Positions 10,762-22,617 of a DNA stretch of 64,000 bases are shown here, piece by piece. The notes beneath the pieces were generated by a model, which had not been told where the DNA came from, made no database searches, and saw only the letters and a program-made list of their open reading frames with translations. Positions within the stretch are counted from its first letter, which is position 1; each line of letters opens with the position of its first letter. A program made the position numbers and the translations under genes. Source of the stretch: Cladocopium goreaui (taxonomy: Eukaryota; Sar; Dinophyceae; Suessiales; Symbiodiniaceae); contig CAMXCT020000507.1 of assembly GCA_947184155.2 (NCBI GenBank), forward strand, positions 178,740 to 242,739. Reading direction: 5' to 3'.

Positions 10762-10831
10762 GCGACTATCTTCCAGCAAAAAGAACAACTGGGACGTGGC
10801 TGAGGCCTTTCTCTCACGAGCAAAAAGCAGC
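10762..10831 (-). CDS. Putative small exon
   Basis: Follows TTTCCGTAG then G and reads LLFARERKASATSQLFFLLE. The donor is not clear. Confidence 0.4.
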
Positions 10832-10839
10832 CTACGGAA

Positions 10840-11565
10840 ACTACAACTGCATGTCTAGTATCATCATTCTGGACTGCTTTGGGGCAAGAAGTGACCTGAA
10901 AACATAATATGTTGCCGAAAGTCATGTTATTGAGCTATGCGTGCACTACTTTTTGCAAGATGCGAAACTTCAAAAAACCGTGCGCCGTTTTTGTTGCTTG
11001 TCAAATCACATCAACTCAAGAGAAACCAGATAAAAAACATATCTGCAACATTTTTTTGGCCATAGCCAATAAAGTTGGAAAAATCAAATTTCAACAACAT
11101 CAACAACCATACATGACCCCATCTTAATCCATTTGTGATCGACTGTATATGGAGTACCCCAATTTTTTTCATGGGTGTTTTTTCCTGATGATTAATCAAC
11201 AGGGGGTTGGTCATAGCCGCTGTTGAACAGCGCGATAAACAGCTCTAGTTATAAATTTATCCCATGAAAAATCATGTTTATGTAGCCACTCTTGATTTTT
11301 AATAGCTGCATAGTTTTCACAACTATAAAAAAATAACTGTTGATAAAATAGCTGTTGATTGTAGCTGAACTACTAGTTATACCCTCTAGTTATTTAACAT
11401 AGCCATGGAAAATGGCCCATTTAGAGATGGTTTACCTATTAAAAATGGTGATTTTCCATGGCTATGTTAAATAACCAGATGGTAACATGTTATAGCATGT
11501 TATAAATCCCATGAAATCCCATGAAACCATCCCCAATTCTTCCTTGATTATCCCCATGGAAAAGT
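10840..11565. other. No gene seen; AT-rich intron-like sequence with one MITE copy
   Basis: Only the palindromic element at 11381-11483 stands out. Confidence 0.4.
11381..11483 (+). mobile_element. MITE family 1 copy, variant ends
   Basis: ACCCTCTAGTTATTTAACAT and matching right end ATGTTAAATAACCAGATGGT. Confidence 0.85.
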
Positions 11566-11574
11566 ATCACATTT

Positions 11575-11663
11575 TTAGGTCCCCGGCAGAGATGCCCAGA
11601 TTCTGTGCGTGCTCATCCCATCCTGTTGACGAGTTTAACGGGAAACCATGGGCCAGACCATTT
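11575..11663 (-). CDS. Putative exon
   Basis: Minus frame NGLAHGFPLNSSTGWDEHAQ and NLGISAGDL. Coding-like composition; edges approximate; function unknown. Confidence 0.4.
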
Positions 11664-11893
11664 TTTAAGCGCAAAAAACAATGCGACCATATAAAACCAC
11701 ATTTTTCCAATATGGAAAATATGGTGTTCCATGAACTTTCGTTCTGTTTTATGGTTGACAATATTTTTCGGATCACGAACTGATCATCCCATGGTGTATC
11801 ATATTCTGATTTCCTATCAACTTTGCCCAAAAAGGGCTGGTGAAATCCCATTCTTAGAGAAACCAACATGTTTCATCATGGCTGACATTGAAA

Positions 11894-11998
11894 TACCCTC
11901 CAGTAAATTAACATAGACCCTGCCAGATAGGGGTTGAAAGACTAGTTTCCACTATAATTTGGTCAGTTTCAGGGTCTATGTTAATTTACCAGAGGGTA
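11894..11998 (+). mobile_element. MITE family 1, subfamily with ACCCTGCCAGATAGGGG core
   Basis: TACCCTCCAGTAAATTAACA to TTAATTTACCAGAGGGTA. The interior differs from the main type and is shared with 12725-12795. Confidence 0.8.
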
Positions 11999-12134
11999 CC
12001 ATGTAAAAGGCTACCAGTATTCTTAGACTGGTATTCCACCATGTTTAGAGAAACCATGTAAACATATCATGTAACATCACCATTTTTAGACCATGTAAAC
12101 ATATCATGTAACACAAACGAAACATTCTCATTAC

Positions 12135-12249
12135 CAGAAACACCACAAACGATCGTTGAGTCGGTGACCCCTTCGTTCGTTCCCGGCCTTTGGGCGGAAC
12201 CCAATGGAATCGCTTCAGCTCCTGCGTCTGCATGGCTTTGTCCCAAAAT
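12135..12249 (-). CDS. Putative exon with clear splice sites
   Basis: Follows CCTCAG; reads RFWDKAMQTQELKRFHWVPP, then KGRERTKGSPTQRS; ends at a GTAATG donor. Basic and aromatic composition; no family recognised. Confidence 0.45.
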
Positions 12250-12438
12250 CTGAGGATGTTAGCACCATCTATAATCTACGGAAAAAAAAAAACATACCAC
12301 ATGATACAACAAATGATACAACCATATAAAAACAAATACCATATCATACAACCTAATATAAATGTCTCATAGTATGGTTTTACCAATTTATGGCTCTAAT
12401 TCCCTTGCAGCAAATGATGATAAACCATGAGTCCTCAC

Positions 12439-12521
12439 CACCGAAGCCGCACATGACAGGAAGAGCTTGTTCCTGGCACCACTTTTGGATGTCTACATCC
12501 AAACCCAACATGTTTTCTGAT
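12439..12521 (-). CDS. Putative exon
   Basis: Reads MLGLDVDIQKWCQEQALPVM and CGFG, ending at a GTGAGG donor. Acceptor approximate. Confidence 0.45.
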
Positions 12522-12629
12522 TAGATCCAACAGGTTTGGATGATTTTAGGATATATGTATTAATACATAATATACCAACACACCATCCAACACCCATTGG
12601 ATGATTTTATGGCCTCTTCATCACTCCAC

Positions 12630-12688
12630 GTTGAAGTGGATGACCCCGATGTGTCCGATGTCAATGAAGCAACCTTGAACTTTGAACC
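12630..12688 (-). CDS. Putative exon
   Basis: Follows GATTTTAG then G; reads GFKVQGCFIDIGHIGVIHFN; possible GTGGAG donor. The GHIGV segment resembles GHIGI in the exon at 15949-15820, which may indicate a related fold or duplication. Confidence 0.45.
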
Positions 12689-12724
12689 CTAAAATCGCCA
12701 CAAATAGACAAAGAAGGATGTATC

Positions 12725-12795
12725 TACCCTCCAGTAAAATATCATAGACCCTGGCAGATAGGGGTTTTCAGGGTCAGACTGTTCATTTACCAGAG
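12725..12795 (+). mobile_element. MITE family 1, shortened copy of the same subfamily
   Basis: TACCCTCCAGTAAAATATCA to CATTTACCAGAG, with the CAGATAGGGG core retained. Confidence 0.7.
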
Positions 12796-13126
12796 TTTAA
12801 TACTTATATAACATAATTATCATTATCTAAAATAAACATAGACTTTGATCTATAATACAAATCTTATAAATATATAACCAATATAGGATAATATCATCAA
12901 GCAACAAACGAAGCAACGAAGACTTGCTGACCGATGCTGGAACCAAGGCACTGAGACTCGACGAGAAAATTCAATGATAGGGATGTCATGTAGATCGCAA
13001 TGTTTCATGCCTCAGAAGTGGCAGTTATAATAATATTTATATATATATAATATATGTGATATTATATGATAAATAGAATGATATAATAACCCCTATCATT
13101 CACTTGCGATCACCATCTCTTTACAC

Positions 13127-13222
13127 CGAAAAGACGTTGCGATGGCCAAACAACTCACTGGCAAAGCTTCCTGCAAACGAGCTGCATGACACTTGCAGAC
13201 CCATGATGGGAATCGGAATGAT
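13127..13222 (-). CDS. Putative exon with clear splice sites
   Basis: A pyrimidine tract and TTTCAG precede IIPIPIMGLQVSCSSFAGSF and ASELFGHRNVFS; it ends at a GTGTAAAG donor. 32 codons, phase 0 on both sides. Function unknown. Confidence 0.5.
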
Positions 13223-13323
13223 CTGAAATTGGAAAGATTTGAGCTTGAACCACAAGGTGTGGCAACATGTGCCACCATGTTGCACCTTTTCTCTGCCCAT
13301 TTGGGTTGGGTTTGAACACATAT

Positions 13324-13430
13324 GGGGATGGGTCAAAACCCTGGTACCTAGTGAACCCCAAAATAGCTGGGATTTATGGATGTTCATCCACTAAAAATGG
13401 TATGTATAGGTATTGATCCATAGCCATATC
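13324..13430. mobile_element. Dispersed element family 4, inverted copy
   Basis: GGGGATGGGTCAAAACCCTG to ATTGATCCATAGCC: the inverse of 8916-9022, with about 100 bp alignable. A fragment (CCCCAAAGTAGCTGGGATTT) lies at 40977-40996. Confidence 0.7.
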
Positions 13431-13439
13431 CCACAAAAC

Positions 13440-13790
13440 ATGATGGCTATTTCCCCCCAAAAAAGTGTATCTGTTTACAGCGTTCTCCTCGACACCAACA
13501 CGTGTTTTCCTGCTAAACAAGCACAATGCTGTCCCACTCGCAAAAGAAAGTCAAACACATATTCTCCTGAACACTGAAGGACCTGTGAACGCACTTTATC
13601 ATAACATGCCGTATATAATATAACATAACATGCTATAATAAAATAAAAATAAAATAATATATATATAATATAATATATTATATAATGTATTATCATATTA
13701 TACAAAATCACTATAATAATAAAATATAATATAGTAATACTATATTATATAGTATTATGCTATATATCATATGCTATCATACAATATAAT
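13440..13790. repeat. AT-rich simple sequence, no gene
   Basis: Dense ATAATATA-type sequence, especially 13610-13790; GC content is slightly higher at 13480-13590. Confidence 0.6.
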
Positions 13791-13904
13791 CTATGCATAA
13801 TGATGCATCAATACGATTCTTTGGAATCTGTGGCCAAGATATGGGCCCAGACAGATGTCTGGCTCTCGTCATCATTTTGGACCAAATCAGCCGTCGTTCG
13901 GTGC

Positions 13905-14018
13905 TTCGGCCCTCAACAGAAGCCGTTCGGTGGACGTTCCTTTGCCCACGCATTCCACGGAGATGTTGTGAAATCCGGCCGCATTGGACATCATTCCTGG
14001 CTGCACATCAACATGAAC
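13905..14018 (-). CDS. Putative exon
   Basis: Minus frame VHVDVQPGMMSNAAGFHNIS, then VECVGKGTSTERLLLRAEAP. A plus-strand frame over the same bases is also open. The minus frame fits the neighbouring exons better. Confidence 0.4.
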
Positions 14019-14299
14019 CACACAGATATTAGTGCACTAATGATAATGAATAAGCATCTTGATAGTCTATAGTAATAATTATCTATGAACTATTGATGTT
14101 GCTTATTCATGTGACACTACTTGTATTCATGTGCCTTGTTAACATGCATGTGCTTTGTTCATTTACCAATATTCCCACCTACGTGGTGTGCAGTATGTGC
14201 TTCTTAAAGTCATTTGGAAACCAATCCTGGAAGTTCTTAACTAAACTATCACGACAATATCTAGATTGCTATACATATGATGATGTTTCAATTGTATAT

Positions 14300-14452
14300 T
14301 GTATATAATATGATTATGATTATTATTACTATTATCTATTACTACTATTACTATTACTATTCCTATTATTATTACTATTACTATTCCTATTACTATTACT
14401 ATTACTATTACTACTATTATATGTACGTATATATAATATATATATATATATT
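14300..14452. repeat. (TAC/TAT)n microsatellite ending in (AT)n
   Basis: Runs of TACTAT and TATTAC, then TATATATATA. Confidence 0.9.
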
Positions 14453-14514
14453 TTTTCTGAGCAAGTGTGTGCCATGGTCAAAAGTGGTGAGTATTTACTC
14501 AGCATGTTTCGCAT

Positions 14515-14715
14515 TTGCTGCTGCGCCACGAAGTTCGAAAGGCGGATAAAGAAAGGTCCGTGTGGTGGCCATCAAACGTCCACCAGGCCTGGTTTCCGTG
14601 GCCATGAAAACATGGGGAACAGGGGGTGAAAATATGGAGGAACCACGGGGAAAGCATGGATTTTTTTTGGGGGTCAACCCTGGATTGTCACGGATCTTCC
14701 CACTCAAAGTGGCCA
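14515..14715 (-). CDS. One or two putative exons
   Basis: The minus strand shows HGHFEWEDP before GTGACA (about 14715-14690) and, after GAAACCAG, a segment readable as AWWTFDGHHTDLSLSAFRTS (about 14600-14515). Phases between the two are not settled. Confidence 0.35.
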
Positions 14716-14954
14716 TGAAGCTGTGATTGGGCTCGAAATCCCAACGTCAGATTTGATTCAAGTCACATGGAGTGGAAATATGCGGAATCCCACGTTTTGA
14801 AACCAGCAAATTCCACCTGTCTGGTGAGAATATGCAGAACATCACTGACGATCTAGAATTCTCCAAACATCTATGACAAGGTATCAAACATGATGTTGTA
14901 TGGTACTATTGTCAATGATTGTCAACATACAAAACGATATATGTATGGCATTAT

Positions 14955-15083
14955 GGAACAGCGTCCATAAAACTTCTATGTCAGCTTGGCTTTGTAGGGC
15001 AGCCCCCAATGGTGACATCACATCGCCATCCCTATTGAAATGGCCGGCCATGAACGGTTGCTGAATTCCCATCGGTACCGAAC
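14955..15083 (-). CDS. Putative exon
   Basis: Follows TTGATAG then G; reads VPMGIQQPFMAGHFNRDGDV, then MSPLGAALQSQADIEVLWTL. Strong coding composition. The MSPLGAALQ...VLWTLF pattern is faintly ankyrin-like, but one copy is too little to call. Confidence 0.5.
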
Positions 15084-15184
15084 CTATCAATCACATTAAG
15101 ACAGTGTTCTATATCCCATTCTGTATAATCTGTATAGAGAATGGGATTTATATAACTATGACTTATATATGATCAATATACATA

Positions 15185-15400
15185 TACATACATACAATGA
15201 CATGACATAACATAACATCACAAAACATGACATAACTTAAATAACATAACATGACATGACATTACATGACATAACACAGCATACCATACCATGCCACAAC
15301 ATAACAGTATAACATAACATGACATTACATGAAATAATACAGCATACCACACAATACCATAACATAACATGACATAACATAGCATACCATACCATACATA
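15185..15400. repeat. ACATA-type minisatellite
   Basis: Imperfect 5-mers ACATA/ACATG in long runs, with inserts CAGCATACCATACC. Confidence 0.9.
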
Positions 15401-15528
15401 AATTACATACATATAAGTGTATATACATATAAGTGTATATACATATATATATATATCATAATAGATTCCGATTCCATGTTCATAGTTTAATCAAATCCAC
15501 CTAACTTAAGCATGGCACATGACTCGAC

Positions 15529-17386
15529 CGCCATGGCATGGCCCAACCCAGCGGTTCCGGCCTCAACGCCTTCCTGACGTTGCGCAAGGCTTCTTCAGCG
15601 TCCTGGACCTGTCGAGTGGAACGAGGAACGCACCCTTTTTGGCTCGTTGAAACCATGTTTTAAGTCTTGAAGTAACTGAAAGTATGTACTATAACGATCT
15701 ATAACTAAACGATCTATGTTAAGCCATGTTTTGTTAAGTGTTGGTACTATAACGATCTATAACTAAACTTCATTTTTTCATAGGCCGTCTTTTTTCATTC
15801 TTTTCCATGGGATTTGCTCGGCAAAGGTTGGACAAGCTCCACCCTTGGCGTGTTTTCAGCATCTGCGCCTTGTGAATGCCCAATCCCCACCAAACAAAAT
15901 CCTGGGCGGCACAGGTGATGCCGATGTGACCCAGTGGGTACAAGGGGCCCTTAAATAGTGGATGGTTCCAATGGGAGAAAAAAACACCTCATCTTCAGCA
16001 GGAAATTCATCCATGATCGATGATACGCAAAATATCCTCAGTTGAATGTTAGTTAAACGTCCTCCCATTTTAATCCATTGCCAGGCTCTCAGAAAACAAA
16101 CAACCATGGCTCTTTTCATACAACAACCAGGGCCTTTTCTCAGAAAACGATGCAGCCAAGTCTCCAGCTGCTTCTCCCTGAAGGGCAAACTTTGTGCATC
16201 TCCTCGTAGCAGAAACAGCCCATCCAGCGGCCCCGTTCTCTCCGCTTCCGCTTCGCCCCGCGCCGCCGCCAGCGGCGCCCACAGGATGTCCAAGGCGTAC
16301 CTTGGAGGAACCAACGGTGGGACAAAACGAAGGACCAGTGGAGAGAGACTTGGAGCTGGCGATGTTTGATAGATGCATGGCATATGGATGTATCTGGTAT
16401 ATGGATGTATATGGTAGATGAATATAGATGATAGATATTAGTGGTTGATGATATACTTGTAAATTATTTACACACGGATCCAATTTTTGATTTACAGGGT
16501 TGGTTAAGAGTGCAAATGACAAACCATGTTGTGGGAAAATAATCTACAAGGGCCACTGACACGTTGATTATACTTCATTTCCCTGCATATAGTTTGAACA
16601 TGTTTGAACTGTCCCATTGCCAGTTTCAGCCACCACTCGTTGGATTATTGTCTTTGCTTTTCTCGGATAAACTTCCAGGTTGCTCCCAGCCAGCTATGTA
16701 ATAATTACAAACTTATTTTCTCAAACATGTCCATACATCCAAGTCTACCCACATGTAACCACCAAATATGCAACACATCACATTTTGATCTTCTGCATTT
16801 CTTGGCATTTCTAATGTGGTTTGATGAACATCTTGGCTTTGAACATCAATCATCCACCCAATGGGATGGTTTCCCTGTCGCGCCCGAGGCACACCGTCGC
16901 AAAGTGCTTGCTCTGGGCAAATCTTCGGGCCTCTCAGTGGAGTTTTTATGGTGAAAACCATGGTCTACATGATATTTATACATAATTACCAGATGGTTGA
17001 TCATCATCATCATCATAATCATCATCATCATAATAATATATATATATATATACCCTGTGGTTATTTAACATAGCCATGGAAAATTCCCATTTATAGATGG
17101 TTTACCTATTAAACATGGTGATTTTCCATGGCTATGTTAAACAACCAGAGGGTATATGTATATATATATATCATACATATATATATATATATATATCATA
17201 CATATATATATATCATACATATATATATATATTCCATTAAGAGCTCCTGAAAAATACATTAAAAAATACCATATGTCATCATCCTTCGATATTTCGCGAT
17301 GGTTGTGACCTTTTTCGCCCACCGGTCGCTGAGAGCCCAACCATCAGAGCATTGCCACAACCCAAGTCCAGCACCACGCCAGTTGA
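15529..17386 (-). CDS. Class I SAM-dependent methyltransferase, multi-exon
   Basis: Minus-strand exons in order: 17386-17323 (STGVVLDLGCGNALMVGLSA, the Gly-rich SAM-binding motif I); 16930-16858 (ARRFAQSKHFATVCLGRDRE); 16300-about 16140 (YALDILWAPLAAARGEAEAE, then LLRGDAQSLPF, the acidic loop after strand 4 typical of Methyltransf_11 proteins); 15949-about 15820 (PLYPLGHIGITCAAQDFVWW); 15608-15529 (VQDAEEALRNVRKALRPEP, like the usual alpha helix and LRPGG turn). Most acceptors are AG then G. Substrate unknown; the exon set is probably incomplete. A MITE copy lies in the first intron (17051-17154). Confidence 0.6.
17051..17154 (+). mobile_element. MITE family 1 copy, variant ends
   Basis: TACCCTGTGGTTATTTAACA to AACAACCAGAGGGTA, inside the first methyltransferase intron, flanked by (TA)n tracts. 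Confidence 0.8.
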
Positions 17387-17448
17387 CTGAGTCAGCGGCC
17401 GAAGCGGTGAGTTGGCTGGTGAGGATCATAGAAATGTAGCAAAATGGG

Positions 17449-20400
17449 ATCTTAATGGGATCTTAATGGGATCTTAATGGGATCTTAATGGGATCTTAAT
17501 GGGATCTTAATGGGATCTTAATGGGATCTTAATGGGATCTTAATGGGATCTTCATGGGATCTTCATGGGATCTTAATGGGATCTTAATGGGATCTTAATG
17601 GGATCTTAATGGGGGATCTTAATGGGATCTTAATGGGATCTTAATGGGATCTTAATGGGATCTTAATGGGATCATTAATCTTAATGGGATCTTAATGGGA
17701 TCTTAATGGGATCTTAATGGGATCTTAATGGAATCTTAATGGGGATCTTAATGGGGGATCTTAATGGGATCTTCGTGGGGATCTTCATGGGATCTTCTGG
17801 GATCTTAATGGGATCTTAATGGGATCAATGGATAATGGGATCTTAATGGGATCTTAATGGGATCTTAATGGGATCTTAATGGGATCTTAATGGGATCTTA
17901 ATGGGATCTTAATGGGATCTTAATGGGATCTTAATGGGATCTTAATGGGATCTTCAATGGGATCTTCATGGGATCTTAATGGGATCTTCATGGGATCTTC
18001 ATGGGATCTTCATGGGATCTTAATGGGATCTTATGGGATCTTGGGATCTTATGGGATCTTCATGGGATCTTCAGGGATCTTCATGGGATCTTCATGGGAT
18101 CTTCATGGGATCTTAATGGGATCTTAATGGGATCTTATGGGATCTTAATGGGATCTTAATGGGATCTTAATGGGATCTTAATGGGATCTTAATGGGATCT
18201 TAATGGGATCTTAATGGGATCTTCATGGGATCTTCATGGGATCTTAATGGGATCTTAATGGGATCTTAATGGGATCTTAATGGGATCTTAATGGAATCTT
18301 AATGGAATCTTAATGGGATCTTAATGGGATCTTAATGGATCTTATGGATCTTAATGGACTCTTAATGGATCCTAATGTGGGATCTTAATGGGATCTTAAT
18401 GTATCTTCTGGGATTCTTAATGGATCTTACTGTGATCTTCATGGGATCTTCTGGGATCTTCATGGGATCTTCATGATGGTGTCTTCATGGGATCTTAATG
18501 GGATCTTATGGATCTTAATGGGATCTTATGGGTCTTAATGGGATCTTAATGGGATCTTACTGGGATCGTTCATGGGATCTTCATGGGATCTTCATGGGAT
18601 CTTCATGGGATCTTCATGGGATCTTCATGGGACCTTGATGGGATCTTAATGGGATCTTCATGGGATCTTCATGGGATCTTCATGGGATCTTCATGGGATC
18701 TTAATGGGATCTTAATGGGATCTTCATGGGATCTTAATGGGATCTTAATGGGATCTTAATGGGATCTTAATGGGATCTTCATGGGATCTTCATGGGATCT
18801 TAATGGGATCTTAATGGGATCTTATTGGGATCTTCATGGGATCTTAATGGGATCTTAATGGGATCTTAATGGGATCTTATTGGGATCTTAATGGGATCTT
18901 AGTGGGATCTTAGTGGGATCTTAGTGGGATCTTAGTGGGATCTTAATGGGAGCTTAATGGGATCTTGGTGGGGTCTTAATGGGATCTTAATGGGATCTTA
19001 ATGGGATCTTAATGGCATCTTCATGGGATCTTAATGGGATCTTATTGGGATCTTAATGGGATCTTAGTGGGATCTTCATGGGATCTTCATGGGATCTTCA
19101 TGGGATCTTAATGGGATCTTAATGGGATCTTAATGGGATCTTAATGGGATCTTAATGGGATCTTAATGGGATCTTCATGGGATCTTAATGGGATCTTAAT
19201 GGGATCTTAATGGGATCTTAATGGGATCTTCATGGGATCTTCATGGGATCTTCATGGGATCTTCATGGGATCTTCATGGGATCTTCATGGGATCTTAATG
19301 GGATCTTAATGGGATCTTAATGGGATCTTAAGGGGGATCTTAATGTGATCTTAATGGATCTTAATGGATCTTATGTGATCTTAATGGTCTTTATGGGATC
19401 TTAATGGGAGCTTAATGGATCTTAATGGATCTTAATGGGATCTTAATGGATCTTAATGATCTTAATGGATCTTAATTGGATCTTAATGGGATCTTAATTG
19501 GATCTTTAATGGGATCTTAAATGGATCTTAATGGAATGGATCTTAATGTGATCTTTAATGGATGGATCTAATGGATCTTAATGGATCTTAATGGATCTTA
19601 ATGGATCTTAATGGGATCTTAATGGGATCTTCATGGGATCTTAATGGGATCTTATGGAATGGGATCTTATGGGGGATCTTCATGGGATCTTCATGGGATC
19701 TTCATGGGATCTTCATGGGATCTTAATGGGGATCTTAATGGTCTTAATGGATCTTAATCGGGATTTTAATGGGATCTTAATGGGATCTTAATGGGATCTT
19801 AATGGGATCTTAATGGGATCTTCAATGGGATCTTCATGGGATCTTCATGGGATCTTAATGGGATCTTAATGGGATCTTAATGGGATCTTAATGGGATCTT
19901 AATGGGATCTTAATGGGATCTTAATGGGATCTTAATGGGATCTTAATGGGATCTTCATGGGACTTAATGGGATCTTAATGGGATCTTCATGGGATCTTCA
20001 TGGGATCTTCATGGGATCTTCATGGGATCTTCATGGGATCTTCATGGGATCTTCATGGGATCTTCATGGGATCTTAATGGGATCTTAATGGGATCTTCAT
20101 GGGATCTTAATGGGATCTTAATGGGATCTTCATGGGATCTTAATGGGATCTTAATGGGATCTTAATGGGATCTTCATGGGATGGGATCTTAATGGGATCT
20201 TAATGATATGGGATCTTCATGGGATCTTCATGGGATCTTCTTAATGGGATCTTCATGGGATCTTAATGGGATCTTAATGGGATCTTAATGGGATCTTAAT
20301 GGGATCTTAATGGGATCTTAATGGGATCTTAATGGGATCTTATGGGATCTTAATGGGATCTTCATGGGATCTTAATGGGATCTTAATGGAATCTTGATGG

Positions 20401-21778
20401 GATCTTCATGGGATCTTAATGGGATCTTAATGGGATCTTAATGGGATCTTAATGGGATCTTAATGGGATCTTAATGGGATCTTAATGGGATCTTAATGGG
20501 ATCTTAATGGGATCTTAATGGGATCTTAATGGGATCTTAATGGGATCTTAATGGGATCTTAATGGGATCTTAATGGGATCTTAATGGGATCTTAATGGGA
20601 TCTTAATGGGATCTTAATGGGATCTTAATGGGATTAATGGGATCTTAATGGGATCTTAATGGGATCTTAATGGGATCTTAATGGGATCTTAATGGGATCT
20701 TAATGGGATCTTAATGGGATCTTAATGGGATCTTAATGGGATCTTAATGGGATCTTAATGGGATCTTAATGGGATCTTAATGGGGTCTTAATGGGATCTT
20801 AATGGGATCTTAATGGGATCTTAATGGGATCTTAATGGGATCTTAATGGGATCTTAATGGGATCTTAATGGGATCTTAATGGGATCTTAATGGGATCTTA
20901 ATGGGATCTTAATGGGATCTTAATGGGATCTTAATGGGATCTTAATGGGATCTTAATGGGATCTTAATGGGATCTTAATGGGATCTTAATGGGATCTTAA
21001 TGGGATCTTAATGGGATCTTAATGGGATCTTAATGGGATCTTAATGGGATCTTAATGGGATCTTAATGGGATCTTAATGGGATCTTAATGGGATCTTAAT
21101 GGGATCTTAATGGGATCTTAATGGGATCTTAATGGGATCTTAATGGGATCTTAATGGGATCTTAATGGGATCTTAATGGGATCTTAATGGGATCTTAATG
21201 GGATCTTAATGGGATCTTAATGGGGTCTTAATGGGGTCTTAATGGGATCTTAATGGGATCTTAATGGGATCTTAATGGAATCTTAATGGAATCTTAATGG
21301 GATCTTAATGGGATCTTAATGGGATCTTAATGGGATCTTCATGGGATCTTAATGGGATCTTAATGGGATCTTAATGGGATCTTATTGGGAACTTAATGGG
21401 ATCTTAATGGGATCTTAATGGGATCTTAATGGGATCTTCATGGGAACTTAATGGGGTCTTAATGGGATCTTAATGGGATCTTATTGGGATCTTAATGGGA
21501 TCTTAATGGGATCTTAATGGGATCTTAATGGGATCTTCATGGGAACTTAATGGGATCTTAATGGGATCTTAATGGGATCTTATTGGGATCTTAATGGGAT
21601 CTTAATGGGATCTTAATGGGATCTTAATGGGATCTTAATGGGATCTTAATGGGATCTTAATGGAATCTTAATGGGATCTTATTGGGATCTTAATGGGATC
21701 TTAATGGGATCTTAGTATGATCTTAGTATGATTTTAATGGGATCTTAATGGGATCTTAATGGGATCTTAATATGACCC
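17449..21778. repeat. 11-bp satellite, GGGATCTTAAT/GGGATCTTCAT
   Basis: About 4.3 kb, roughly 390 units. The main variant is A or C at one position (TTAAT versus TTCAT), often in runs. The stretch 20410-21220 is almost pure TTAAT; 18330-18480 and 19330-19600 are badly decayed with single-base losses. No coding. It lies between the exon ending 21923 and the methyltransferase exon starting 17386. Confidence 0.98.
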
Positions 21779-21813
21779 ATTAAGATCCCGTTAAGATCCC
21801 GTTAAGATCCCGG
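21775..21813. repeat. Inverted units at the end of the 11-bp satellite
   Basis: CCCATTAAGATCCC and CGTTAAGATCCC units run in the opposite orientation to the preceding 4.3 kb. Confidence 0.9.
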
Positions 21814-21922
21814 ATCTTCATGATATATGATGCTTACCATCTGGTAATTATCATATAGACTGCAGAAATCAGTTCCATGCTTTGGACTCTTTGTCATTGC
21901 CAAAGTCCTTTTCACACGTCAC

Positions 21923-21993
21923 AAGTCTGCCGATGCCTCGGGTTCCGAATCCCAACGCTCGAAATACTTCAAGGCAAGCTCGTAGTCAGATTC
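21923..21993 (-). CDS. Putative exon, TPR-like helix
   Basis: TGCGCTAG, then G, precedes ESDYELALKYFERWDSEPEA and SADL; a GTGACG donor follows. YELALKYFERW resembles half of a TPR motif. Strong coding composition. Confidence 0.55.
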
Positions 21994-22114
21994 CTAGCGC
22001 AGCCCAAGATCAATGGCCATGCAACAGGAACCGATTGATTGGAGGTACCTACCATATATAAGGCCTATGGGAATATCCCCACAAAATATTGCCTTAGATG
22101 GTACAGTACCTCCA

Positions 22115-22285
22115 TTTTAGGATCCTGAAATTCCCATTGACAGGATCTTCAACATCCCGGCTACGGAGGTTCCCATTAATACGTCTGTCCAGTGCATTGT
22201 CACTGCCATCGAAACGACTCACGCCTGTTCTTCGTTTTCAAACCTTGGTCGCCATGACAATGACGCCATCACCGAGATTGGGATC
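22115..22285 (-). CDS. Putative exon with an in-frame TGA
   Basis: The minus frame reads DPNLGDGVIVMATKV, a TGA (22240-22238), then RTGVSRFDGSDNALDRRING. Alternatively the first half ends at GTGAGT near 22225 in another frame. Broken gene or two alternative exons. Confidence 0.4.
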
Positions 22286-22433
22286 TCAATCTCCATTAAT
22301 TTCCCTTGATCAACATCACCGGAGTTGCACAAATCACGATAAATAAACCATCTATAATATACTTTCCTGGTGTTGAACACCTTAAACACCAGAAAAAATC
22401 CATGCAAATTTTCCCATGTCCCGTGGATCTCAC

Positions 22434-22617
22434 CGAATTTCCCACCCAAAACTCCGGCCCAGCCACGGAAAGGCCGGTCGCCCGGCGCGCTCCTCGTCGC
22501 TGAAGGCTCGGAAAGGGCGGTCCTCGTAGGTCATCCGATCCATGGCGCCGTCGCCCTCGTAGTACGACCTGCCAGCCGCGCCATGGCCGTGGTCCGAAAC
22601 GCCAGGGACCCAGGGTC
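22434..22617 (-). CDS. Putative exon with clear donor
   Basis: Follows AATGGAG then G; reads SDHGHGAAGRSYYEGDGAMD, then RPFRAFSDEERAGRPAFPWL; ends at a GTGAGATCC donor. GC-rich codons. Function unknown. Confidence 0.6.

Noticed and set aside
17945..18127. Plus-strand 60-codon frame MGSSMGSSWDLNG
   Set aside because: Direct translation of the 11-bp satellite.
21935..21960. GGTTCCGAATCC as a possible tRNA T-arm
   Set aside because: No matching A box or cloverleaf upstream on either strand.
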